This document shows positions 1 through 7,488 of a stretch of DNA of 22,115 bases, in pieces. Under the pieces are notes generated by a model. It was not told where the DNA came from. It was given only the letters and a program-made list of their open reading frames with translations, and made no database searches. Both the position numbers and the translations under genes were made by a program. Positions within the stretch are counted from its first letter, which is position 1, and each line of letters starts with the position of its first letter. Source of the stretch: Prorocentrum cordatum (Eukaryota; Sar; Dinophyceae; Prorocentrales; Prorocentraceae); the NCBI GenBank assembly GCA_963575745.1, contig CAUYUJ010016150.1, positions 271,596 to 293,710 of the forward strand, read 5' to 3'.

Positions 1-442
1 GCTGGCGCCTCGCACATCATCCTTCAGCGCGGGACCACTTTTGGAAGCACTGCACCTGAAACACATGCGCTTGTGCCGCCGCTGGAACTCATACACGTCG
101 GTCGGAAGAAGTACGTAGAAACATGAAGTATGAAGGCGGATGTAGTGGATTGGGTCCAGGGCCTCCCAGATAATAACAAAACGCAGCAAAAGCATGCCGA
201 TTCTTGAAGTAGGAAGGCGCTTGAAGTAGATTAGGATCTGGGAATCCAGAAATACCTACTTTCAACGACCGGCGTGTATATCTGAACCAGCAACGCTTCG
301 AATGACCGCATCAGCACGTTTGCCACGCGGATATGCTGCTCGGGAACGCACTGCCGAACAGTGCGCACGCTGGGGCGGACCAGCGCGCGCCCGACCAAGT
401 GCGGTATCCACGTGATCCGCAAGGAAGTATCAAAACCTTGCA

Positions 443-523
443 CTCCTCCTCCTCCTCCGCCTCCTCCTCCTCCTCCTCCTCCTCCTCCTCCCTTCTCCTC
501 CTCCTCCTCCTCCTCCTCCTCCT
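443..523. repeat. TCC/CTC trinucleotide microsatellite
   Basis: About 80 bp of nearly pure TCC repeats on the plus strand, with one CCG-type interruption near 458 and a CCTT break near 492. Open frames across it translate to Pro, Ser or Leu runs on the plus strand and Glu, Gly or Arg runs on the minus strand, as expected of a trinucleotide repeat rather than a gene. Confidence 0.95.
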
Positions 524-1348
524 TCATCCCCCCGTCGGCCACGGCAGGTCCGTTCTACACGGTAGAGGTAGGATACTCGAGTCCTGCTTCTCATGTTTAT
601 CCTCCACCTCGTCGTCCTCCTCTTCTTCCGCCCGCGGTGACAGGTTTCGGGGGACCTCGCGGGAGGCCCTCGTGAAGACAAATACGCTGGACCTTCTGGG
701 TTCGTATGTGGGGAATCCTGGACAGGAGACCGGGGAAGGTCGACCTGCGTTGGACACAGGGTCACCTCACGGGAGGTCCTGTCTGCGCACTCCAATTCAC
801 AACTACCGAAACACTTCCGAACGGAGCTGGTGATGTCTGTGTCGGAAAAGCTGCCTGGAGAGCGGCCCTCCCTCCCCGAAGGCTTAACAGCCACCACGCG
901 CCAACAGTATAGAGTACGTCATGGTGTAATGATAGGTCGGTCTCTAAGCCGCGCGGAGCTTCTGCGATCTGTCCAGGAGAATGGAAGCGATTTCGTGCTG
1001 GGCATGAACATGTGCGAGCACGGTCCGCGCGTAGGAGTGATCAAATCACTGTGGTCCGAGTTATTGAAGGTGGACGCTCCTCAATGCTCCTAGTCTATGT
1101 TCCCGTTGGTTTCCGAAGCGGGGTGCCTCGTCTGCGTTTGGGCCCAGCCCCTGCGTGGACATATACCCTTCTTTCGCCTCATCCCTTGACTGCTCAGCAA
1201 CACGAATCCGATGTCCTGGTGATTTTGAATGGCGTGCTGGCTTGTTATCACTGCGGGTGTTTGGCTGTGAGCAGCATATAGGACGGCTCGGAAAATGGCT
1301 CGAGGCCTTGAACCGCCTTGGGCGCGGGCTCCCGCTAACATCGGGAAT

Positions 1349-1353
1349 GGATG
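1349..1353. repeat. Target-site duplication, left copy
   Basis: GGATG directly abuts the left LTR and matches AGATG directly beyond the right LTR at four of five positions. Five bp is the usual copia duplication length, so the mismatch is probably a later substitution. Confidence 0.75.
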
Positions 1354-1535
1354 TGTCAGTGCAATTCTTTTTGCTCGGACCGCGCGGCGGTCAAACTGCG
1401 GGTGCAGTCCCAGGGCCCTAGGACTAGGGCCAAAACGGCGGCGGGCAGCGTGCACGCCACAAACATGAAAAGTATGTGCATCATGCTCACAAGGCGGCAC
1501 GGGCGGCAGAGGGGCAGGGGAGTGCCCTCTTCACA
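1354..1535 (-). repeat. 3' LTR (element orientation)
   Basis: 182 bp, collinear with 10805-10986 at a constant offset of 9451. It differs from the other LTR at 1364 (A versus G) and 1477 (T versus C, a CpG-to-TpG type change). It begins TGTCAG and ends TTCACA on the plus strand, giving TG...CA ends. It carries three short palindromes, at 1378-1392, 1414-1431 and 1448-1457. Confidence 0.97.
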
Positions 1536-1766
1536 CTGGGTGAGAACAATGCTGCCCCGATGCCGCCTCCCACAAGCGTGAAACGCTGCACGCGGTCACC
1601 GCCTATACCGGCCCACGGGCCGAAACACCTCAAGCACAAGTGCGGCCTGAGGCTCAAAAATATGAAATATGAGTGTCCAGACTCACTAGTCCAGACTGTC
1701 GTCTCGATGTGCGTGCGCACATCACCGTAGCCATCACCAGGTCCATGCAGCGGCTGCAACAGGACC
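1536..1766 (-). other. Retrotransposon 3' untranslated region
   Basis: These 231 bp lie between the stop of the RNase H frame and the 3' LTR. A polypurine tract would be expected at the LTR edge, but the minus strand there reads GTTCTCACCCAG, which is not polypurine. The best purine-rich stretch, GGGAGGCGG, is about 30 bp upstream, so second-strand priming is unresolved. On the plus strand CCGTAGCCAT occurs near 1726, discussed under rejected items. Confidence 0.7.
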
Positions 1767-2867
1767 TCACGGGCTCGCAGGCCCTGAAACGGCGGCCCGA
1801 CGCTGGGCCTTCCGCTCCTTGGCTCTCTCACGCTGTCCGCGGCGCAGCCGCAGACGGTGTGCCTCCTCATCCTCCTGTTCAGCAGTAGGCACCATGCTGA
1901 ACAGTCCGTGGCGGAGGAACTGCAATAGCACCTCGTTCGGCTGCACAGCCTTCGTCAGCACGTCCGCCAGCATGTGGCTATTGGGCAGCCACTTGAACTT
2001 GATGGCCTCCTGCTCGATCAAATCCTTGGCCACCAACAAGTCGATGAGGGTCTGCCGAGACACCGGCATCGAGCCGATCTTGGACGTGTGATCGCACAGC
2101 GACTTCGCATCCGTCACAAGCGCCCCCGGAACCTTGAGCACCAGCCTCCAGTCCCCTTGCAAGGGCGGCTCCCCGTGCAAGACTGCCTCGATCAGCAGCC
2201 TGAGGTAGAGCTGCCGATCCAAAGACACGGACATAGCTGCAGACTCTGCGGCCATCGTAAATCCAACAACTCGTGTAATAGTACTACTCTGGAACTCCAC
2301 TAGACAACACACAGCTAACTCCTTCAACACTCGGGTGTCCGCAATCATACTCATGAACCCCACCTGGCTCTTACAGCCGGGTTCCTTCGCAAACGAAGCG
2401 CCCATGAGCGTGAGCACCTGCAAGCGCTCGATGTCCACACGGCGGATCCAGAGAGTCGCAAGACCTCTCTTGTCGTAGTCCTGAAGCCGGTCGATGATGT
2501 CATTGAGCACTCGCAGGTGCAATAACCTCCGACCTTTCGGATCCTTCTGTGCGAGCGCCGACGCACTGTACGCGAGCTGTGGCACCACGCGTGCGACAGG
2601 CCAGCGCACCTTCTGGAGCAAGCTCCGGAAGTCGTGGTGCTCTTCGGGAGTCACCTCCCGCTCCTCGTCCTCCTCCCTTGCAAGGGGGTGCTTTGTCAGC
2701 TTGCCGATGTACTCGTGCATGCTGATCTCGATGTGATCGGGGTGGCGCCACCACTCCTCCCCGCGATAGGCGACTGCCTCCTTGTCATTGCCCTCCTTCC
2801 AGTGCTTGATGTTGAAACGCCTGTTGATATTCGCCTTCACCTTCTGGTGCTGGGGGTCGCGCGGGCC
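1767..2867 (-). CDS. pol: Copia Pol: RT C-terminus and RNase H
   Basis: This is the last coding segment of the polyprotein. It continues from RT after a frame change in the C5 run at 2866-2870, about a dozen residues after the RT VDD motif, and gives about 360 residues. The RT thumb/connection comes first, then a copia-type RNase H that degrades the RNA strand of RNA:DNA hybrids. Visible RNase H landmarks are SFAKEPGCKSQVGF, STITRVV followed by MAAESAA (second acidic residue, Glu), VTDAKSL (third, Asp) and the terminal NSHMLADVLTKA motif. The first catalytic Asp, expected in a DASFA-type motif, reads MGASFA: Gly encoded by GGC at 2400-2402, one transition from GAC. RNase H activity of this copy is therefore doubtful. 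The tail is basic and low-complexity. Assignment to copia RNase H is firm; the frame change may be a homopolymer error. Confidence 0.92.
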   Translation of the reverse strand, partial: GPRDPQHQKVKANINRRFNIKHWKEGNDKEAVAYRGEEWWRHPDHIEISMHEYIGKLTKHPLAREEDEEREVTPEEHHDFRSLLQKVRWPVARVVPQLAYSASALAQKDPKGRRLLHLRVLNDIIDRLQDYDKRGLATLWIRRVDIERLQVLTLMGASFAKEPGCKSQVGFMSMIADTRVLKELAVCCLVEFQSSTITRVVGFTMAAESAAMSVSLDRQLYLRLLIEAVLHGEPPLQGDWRLVLKVPGALVTDAKSLCDHTSKIGSMPVSRQTLIDLLVAKDLIEQEAIKFKWLPNSHMLADVLTKAVQPNEVLLQFLRHGLFSMVPTAEQEDEEAHRLRLRRGQRERAKERKAQRRAAVSGPASP

Positions 2868-4437
2868 CCCGCAGCATGCCGTCGTCGACGTGCAACGTCA
2901 ACATAGCAATCAACTTGCCGGTCACCCGGTAAACGAAGACGGCCCGAGCACAGCGCAGCTCCACAAAGCCGACCTCGTCCGTCAGCACCTGGCGGGCTCG
3001 GAGATACCACAACCGAGGCGCCCCCGTCAAACCGTGCGCCCCTTTCAGCAGACGAAGCAACGCATAAGGCCGCACAGCCGGCCATCCAGCGCCGTCGACG
3101 GCCGGAAGCCCGTCCTTAGGGGCCCTCACGTACAGCTCCCGCTCCAGCTTCAGCCCGGACAGGAACGCAGTCGCTACGTCGAAGCACTCGAATGTCCAAT
3201 CCATCGCCATTGCGATAGACGCACACACCAGCACGGCCAAAGGGGAAGTAGTAGGAAAATCCGTCCTGAATAGACCAAGCTGCGGGTCGAGATGGCCAGG
3301 GATAATCAAGCGCGACTTCGCCTCCAACTCCGGCCCTCGCCCACGGTTCGTGCGAACCGAACGCATGGGCACCGAGATGATCTTATCCTTCGGAATGCTC
3401 TTCTCCTCCTCCTCGGTGACCAGCTCGACCGTGTCGTTGGCGATCCATTGCCGCCACTCGGCGGCGTCGGCCTCGTCGAACTTAGCCTTCTCGTGCTGGT
3501 CGAAGTGACGTGGGTCTAGCTCCTTCGCGTTTTGCTTCATCACGAGTGCAAACACGTCGTGCTCGTACCGCGCCTCCTGCAGCCATGCGTCATACACAGA
3601 TGACACGTTGATCCACTCCTCGTAAGTCATCGGCTGCCGTGCAAAACCCTCCGGAGTGTCCAAATAGCACACCCCCTGTGCCTGAGCATCCGGCTTGTCG
3701 TGGTAGAAGAGCGCGAGACCAACCCAGCTGTCCTCCATGCGCTCGTTGGTACGGCTCGCGCCGTCGTCCTTGTAAGCGCACTGGCCCGTGGCGGAGAGCA
3801 TCACCGACGGGCGATTGCACTCCCGGTGACGGTCGTGATCATAGAGTCGCCGCCGTGGCTCTCGATGCACACGGACTCCTCGCGCGACCTTCTGAACGAG
3901 CGTGGAGACGCCATCCAAGGCATTCTGGTCGAACCACTCCTGGGGCCCCGAGTGCACCACAGCGTTCATGGCCACCTCGCGGAGGGCCGGCAAGCCACTC
4001 GTAGGGGCAGCCTGCAGACGCGATCTCTTAATGCAACTCGGCACGTCATCTACCAGAAACTTCCGCTTCCGCTCGAGCTCGAAATCGTCTCTGGGAATCG
4101 GCGGCACCGAAAGGCCGCCGGAGCCCGATGCTCCCGGAGAAGCTTCCGGGTACGTCCCAGAGGACATCCGGCCTGGAGGGGAACGAGACCGGGCCCTCCT
4201 CGGAGGCGGAAGCTGCGGCAACTGCTCCTGCTCAGGTGGCTCCTCCTCCTTAGCCTGCGCCTCAATGGCATCCAGGGCCCTCAGATCCACGCGAGGCTGC
4301 CTGGACCCCTCGAGCTCACTATGTCGTTCACGCTCCTTCTTCAGGAACGTCTTCTTCACCCTCTGGACCTCCACTTTGGGCGTGACGTCCACGATGTCGT
4401 GGTAGGCGCGATCATCTCGCTGCTGCGTCAGCCGCAC
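2785..4437 (-). CDS. pol: Copia Pol: reverse transcriptase
   Basis: 550 codons to the frame's stop, of which those down to about 2868 belong to the polyprotein. The first 120 residues form a hydrophilic INT-RT linker with an RSRSPP stretch and a basic patch (LERKRKF) that could be a nuclear-localisation signal. The copia RT_2 domain begins near residue 325 (AEWRQWIANDTVELV). Palm motifs follow: AKSRLIIPGH, then FDVATAFLSG with the first catalytic Asp at 3178-3180, LLKGAHGLTGAPRLWY, and LHVDDGM with the catalytic Asp pair at 2881-2886 (HVDD in place of the common YVDD). All three catalytic aspartates are present. It copies the element RNA into cDNA in cytoplasmic particles. The segment joins integrase through a frame change near 4435. 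The motif wording closely resembles dinoflagellate copia Pol. Confidence 0.95.
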   Translation of the reverse strand: MRLTQQRDDRAYHDIVDVTPKVEVQRVKKTFLKKERERHSELEGSRQPRVDLRALDAIEAQAKEEEPPEQEQLPQLPPPRRARSRSPPGRMSSGTYPEASPGASGSGGLSVPPIPRDDFELERKRKFLVDDVPSCIKRSRLQAAPTSGLPALREVAMNAVVHSGPQEWFDQNALDGVSTLVQKVARGVRVHREPRRRLYDHDRHRECNRPSVMLSATGQCAYKDDGASRTNERMEDSWVGLALFYHDKPDAQAQGVCYLDTPEGFARQPMTYEEWINVSSVYDAWLQEARYEHDVFALVMKQNAKELDPRHFDQHEKAKFDEADAAEWRQWIANDTVELVTEEEEKSIPKDKIISVPMRSVRTNRGRGPELEAKSRLIIPGHLDPQLGLFRTDFPTTSPLAVLVCASIAMAMDWTFECFDVATAFLSGLKLERELYVRAPKDGLPAVDGAGWPAVRPYALLRLLKGAHGLTGAPRLWYLRARQVLTDEVGFVELRCARAVFVYRVTGKLIAMLTLHVDDGMLRGPARPPAPEGEGEYQQAFQHQALEGGQ

Positions 4438-5276
4438 GTCGTCTGGATGGACTCCGCAGCCGCGGCCTCCTGGGAGGGGGCGTGCCGGAGCTGCTCACGA
4501 GCAACGAGTAGCACGTGACCGCGCCATGATAAGTAATACGGGCTGTTGGATTCCTTCGCGATCACAGTCGCAGGACCCCGCCACCTTTCAGGATCTTGCC
4601 GACGACGTCCCCTGAACGAATTCGGTGCCCAGAAATACACCCGCGATCCTGGGCGCAGATCGCCGACGACCGTCGGCACCTGTCGCAGCAGCGCCCTCCG
4701 CACCTTGTCCGTCGCGTCGCGCTCCAGCAACATCATCTTGGCTGCGGTGCGGATTTGGGGCGAACGCCAAGCTATGCCCTTAGCGCCGAGGACCGACATG
4801 AGAACCTCGTCGTCGCCCCTGTTGGTCACCTCCGTAAAATTCAAGATCCGCCCGAAGACAGCCTGCTCCGGGGTCAACCCATTGCGGCTGATCGTCGAAT
4901 TCTTCGCGTTGACGATGGCAGCCAGGGCCACAGTAGACATCGACTTGCCCTCGACGTGGAACTCGTGCACCACCTTGCCCCAGATAGTGCCGAGCAGACC
5001 TCCGTGGCGCTCTGCCAGGCCATGCTGCCATGCTGCATGAGCTCCCGCCGTCTTCGTATTAATACCGAATTGCTCCATCAGCGCGTTGAAGTAGCCCTCG
5101 AACTCGCCGCCCTGGTCGATCACGATGTTCTCTGGCACGCCGTAATGCTTGAACCACTCGTTCATGATCTGGCGGGCTACGTGCTTGGCCGTCCTATTCT
5201 GGAGAAGGCATGCGCAGTGCCATCCCGTGCCTGCGTCCACCATGCTGAGAACCACCAGCTGCTGCTTGGCCGCGTC
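4428..5276 (-). CDS. pol: Copia Pol: integrase catalytic core and C-terminus
   Basis: An rve-type integrase core that inserts the cDNA into host DNA. The segment starts after a one-base frame change in the CCC run at 5276-5278. Visible motifs are VLSMVDAGTGWHCACL, then VIDQGGEF with the second catalytic Asp at 5115-5117, and GLAERHGGL with the catalytic Glu at 5010-5012. The first catalytic Asp (VIDVKY, 5293-5295) lies on the other side of the frame change, so the DDE triad is complete only across both segments. A copia-like C-terminal region follows (PGSRVYFWAPN, WRGPATVI), with a barrel-like strand pattern (SPYYLSWRGHVLLV). Integrase fold and copia membership are firm. Confidence 0.93.
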   Translation of the reverse strand, partial: DAAKQQLVVLSMVDAGTGWHCACLLQNRTAKHVARQIMNEWFKHYGVPENIVIDQGGEFEGYFNALMEQFGINTKTAGAHAAWQHGLAERHGGLLGTIWGKVVHEFHVEGKSMSTVALAAIVNAKNSTISRNGLTPEQAVFGRILNFTEVTNRGDDEVLMSVLGAKGIAWRSPQIRTAAKMMLLERDATDKVRRALLRQVPTVVGDLRPGSRVYFWAPNSFRGRRRQDPERWRGPATVIAKESNSPYYLSWRGHVLLVAREQLRHAPSQEAAAAESIQTTCG

Positions 5277-5277
5277 C

Positions 5278-5889
5278 CGTTATGTACTTCACGTCGATCA
5301 CAACCGTCACGTTGAAGCCGAATGGTCGTATGTCCGCCGTCCCTTGCACTGGACGGGGCGGCGCCTCCGACTCAGCGCAAGTCGGGCACTGCCAATACTT
5401 CGCGTATGCCAACGCGTTGAGCGTGGCACCGCCGAGACGCAACATCTTGATGAACGTCGGTCGGCTGGGGTGTCCAAGACCGCGATGGGCCTTCCGCACG
5501 GCACGTCGCGTACTCCGGGGAATCTTCGTCATGATGTCCTGCCGCGCCACCTCTGGAAGCTCCATCTCTGACCAGGAGGCTGCAACCTCCTCCTCCTCCG
5601 CGGGGTGCTGCATGGACTCCTCCTTCGCCGTCTTCTGCAATGCCTCGCGAATCTCGGCTCGAATCTCCTGCGGTGTTTTGCCCCACTCAGGTCTCTCCGA
5701 AACGTTTCCGGGAGCCTCTCAAGGACCATGCTCCGCGGGCTCGGGTCCATAACTCCTGGGCTCCTCCGCGGGGTCCGGGAGGCGCGCCGCAGGGAAACTC
5801 GAGTTCTCGCACTGCCGGGCCAAGTAATCCGTGGCACCAGTCATCACAGCCTTGGCGAACTCCTCCGAGCAGCTTCCGCGCGCAGCAGT
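5278..5889 (-). CDS. pol: Copia Pol: pre-integrase HHCC domain and INT N-terminus
   Basis: This segment shares its frame with the protease segment but is separated from it by TGA at 5890-5892, and is interrupted again by TGA at 5719-5721. The readable part has EEFAKAVMTGATDYLA, a Pro/Glu-rich spacer, then a zinc-binding pre-integrase motif: His at 5485-5487 and 5470-5472 (AHRGLGHPS) and Cys at 5386-5388 and 5377-5379 (WQCPTC). Next is NVTVVIDVKYI, which holds the first integrase Asp at 5293-5295. The HHCC module binds zinc and helps the integrase engage LTR ends. Both stops are one transition from CGA (Arg), so they look like later damage rather than a genuine protein end. Confidence 0.85.
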
Positions 5890-7488
5890 TCAAATCTCAG
5901 GGTTTGCCAACGCCCGCGTGGTGTTCTGGAGGCAGATCGTGTCCTCGAATGCTGGGTTCGACTTTGTTGCATTCATGGGTGGCTGGCTCCAGGCTGTCGA
6001 TTGCGCGTGGTCCATTACCATGGCTGCGCGTCCTCCTGCCGCTTGCCACTGCATCACCTCGTCCGTGAACGAGAGCAACATGCGGTACTCAGTCCGCTCT
6101 CGGCGTTGCTGGCGCACTCGCATGGGCCTTCGCTGGTCGACACTCTGCAGTCGACTCCACGCCGTACGAGGCGGGGATAAGGCCACGAAGTCTGGATCAA
6201 CTGCAACCAGGTACGCCCGTGCCGCGTTCCTGCCCTGGACCGTCAGGAGGTCGAACGCTGGCGCTGTGATGGGCTGGTGGGCGTCCCATCCCATGTTTGC
6301 CGCCAGGATCGTGAATTGGCAAGCCCATGCGAAGATTTCCACGATCCTCCAGGGCCCCGGTCGCCGCCGGGCCTCCCGCCGAAGAGGTAGTACACGTTCC
6401 TCCTGGTAGTGCTTGAAGGCGTCCTGCTCCTGCCGATCAGCCCGAAGCTTCCTGTTCGCAATTTCCTCGATCATCAAAACCTCCAGCTCCTTCAGGTTGC
6501 TCCGGACGTGCCTGCAAGCACCTTTCGTCATGATAGCCTCGTTGTCCGCGTTCTCCATGAAAACCTCCTCGTCGCTCGATGCCGTCTCCGCGGACTCCGG
6601 GTCGCTGGTATGATAGTGGGATGTACTCAGCTCTGAATCGCCCGCGTCCTTGCCATCGTTGCTGTCAGAATCGTGCGTGCCGTCCTCCTCGGCGGTCTCA
6701 GCGACGCTGCTCTCATCCTTCTCCTCGTGGCTCGCAGTTCCGCTGAACATCTCGTCGGCGAGCTCGTCCTGCCCCTCTGACTGTCCGACGGGGAAGGCAC
6801 TCGCGACCGGTGCCGGGAAATCCAGCAGTGACACGCACGGATGCCCGGACGCAGCCGGGACCAACGGCTTGGTCACGCCGTTCGCCGTAAAGGTACCGCT
6901 CCTGAAGCTGATTGCTGCGTCCCACTCTGCCATCTCATCAGGGCCGATGAGACCTGGCACCTCGGCATCGACCTCGGAGATCACAACCTCGCACTGCGTG
7001 CCATTGATGCCAACTGAGTAGCACCACGCACGCTCTGACATGAGCGGCACGCCTGGGCCGAACTTGAAGTACTCGCGCTGGTTGATGCCGTGGTACGGCA
7101 CGCCCATGGCATCCAAAGTCTTCTGCAACTCGACGTGCCACGGACGTCCACCGACAGCCCGCTTGCAGCCCGTATCAATCATAACCAGCCCCGCGGGCAA
7201 GACAACAAGCATGACGGACTGCCCATCTACTTCGCGGGGGCACTCCTCTCGGGTAGTGACCATGTGGGCTGCAGATCCCCCTTTTGCTGCCCAAGGGTCC
7301 GCGCCCTTTGCTGCCCAAAGGTCCGCGCCCTTTGCTGCCCCGGGGTCCGCGCGCTGCAGTGAGTCCTCCTCGTCCGCCTTGGGCTTCTCCAGCGTGTAAT
7401 GGATCACCGACTTCAACGAACACTTCTTGCACTTCGCGAAGATCACGGTGCCGTTTGACTGCCACTTCAGCTCGTCAGCCGGATGAGA
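5890..7488 (-). CDS. pol: Copia Pol: protease and methyltransferase-like region
   Basis: The segment starts after a frame change near 7490, just before HPADELKWQSNG and a CKKC motif that together resemble a small zinc-binding unit. A short Ala/Lys repeat (AAKGADPW type) follows. The aspartic protease is marked by LVMIDTGCKR with the active DTG at 7168-7176, then EYFKFGPG, WCYSVGING and VPGLIGPDEMAEWD, a typical copia retropepsin order; it would process the polyprotein. A long acidic, Ser/Glu-rich spacer follows (about 6830-6520), then a basic KL-rich helix, then a methyltransferase-like domain (5935-6351, listed separately). The frame ends at TGA 5890-5892, after which the same frame continues to read like Pol. 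Protease assignment is firm; the downstream domain is less so. Confidence 0.9.
   Translation of the reverse strand, partial: SHPADELKWQSNGTVIFAKCKKCSLKSVIHYTLEKPKADEEDSLQRADPGAAKGADLWAAKGADPWAAKGGSAAHMVTTREECPREVDGQSVMLVVLPAGLVMIDTGCKRAVGGRPWHVELQKTLDAMGVPYHGINQREYFKFGPGVPLMSERAWCYSVGINGTQCEVVISEVDAEVPGLIGPDEMAEWDAAISFRSGTFTANGVTKPLVPAASGHPCVSLLDFPAPVASAFPVGQSEGQDELADEMFSGTASHEEKDESSVAETAEEDGTHDSDSNDGKDAGDSELSTSHYHTSDPESAETASSDEEVFMENADNEAIMTKGACRHVRSNLKELEVLMIEEIANRKLRADRQEQDAFKHYQEERVLPLRREARRRPGPWRIVEIFAWACQFTILAANMGWDAHQPITAPAFDLLTVQGRNAARAYLVAVDPDFVALSPPRTAWSRLQSVDQRRPMRVRQQRRERTEYRMLLSFTDEVMQWQAAGGRAAMVMDHAQSTAWSQPPMNATKSNPAFEDTICLQNTTRALANPEI
5935..6351 (-). other. Degenerate cytosine-methyltransferase-like domain inside Pol
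   Basis: Within the protease segment, WRIVEIFAWACQFTILAANM resembles motif I of C5-type DNA methyltransferases (an E-x-F-A/G nucleotide-binding loop). VDPDFVALSPPRTAWSRLQ resembles motif IV, where the catalytic Cys follows Pro. Here the Pro is followed by Arg (CGT at 6166-6168, one transition from TGT Cys). MVMDHAQSTAWSQP sits where the ENV/ENP motif VI would be expected, but lacks Glu and Asn. From recollection, related dinoflagellate copia proteins carry PC and ENP at these places. The reading is a Rossmann-like domain that has lost its key residues in this copy; it could also be a methyltransferase-derived structural domain. Confidence 0.55.
7283..7354 (-). repeat. 24-bp tandem repeat within pol, three copies
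   Basis: Units at 7283-7306, 7307-7330 and 7331-7354. The first two differ at one base; the third is more diverged. Because 24 is a multiple of three, the repeat keeps frame and adds an eight-residue unit (AAKGADxW) just upstream of the protease. Confidence 0.9.

Larger units (their letters stand above)
1..1353. other. Gene-free left flank of the retrotransposon
   Basis: Apart from the TCC tract at 443-523, I see no recognisable gene, RNA or mobile element here. Open frames are short, conflict with one another and show no family motif. A minus-strand frame from about 1353 to 1090 is open and would have joined an open minus-strand frame on the far side of the element before insertion (see findings), but its predicted residues match nothing I know. 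Confidence 0.6.

Noticed and set aside
333-897. Overlapping open frames around the first TCC tract
   Set aside because: At least four frames on both strands are open at once and contain homopolymer peptide runs; none has unique supported sequence.
1726-1735. CCGTAGCCAT, identical to the start of the dinoflagellate spliced leader
   Set aside because: The following bases (CACCAGG) do not match the rest of the leader (TTTTGGCTCAAG), and it lies antisense in the retrotransposon's 3' region. A ten-base match is likely by chance.
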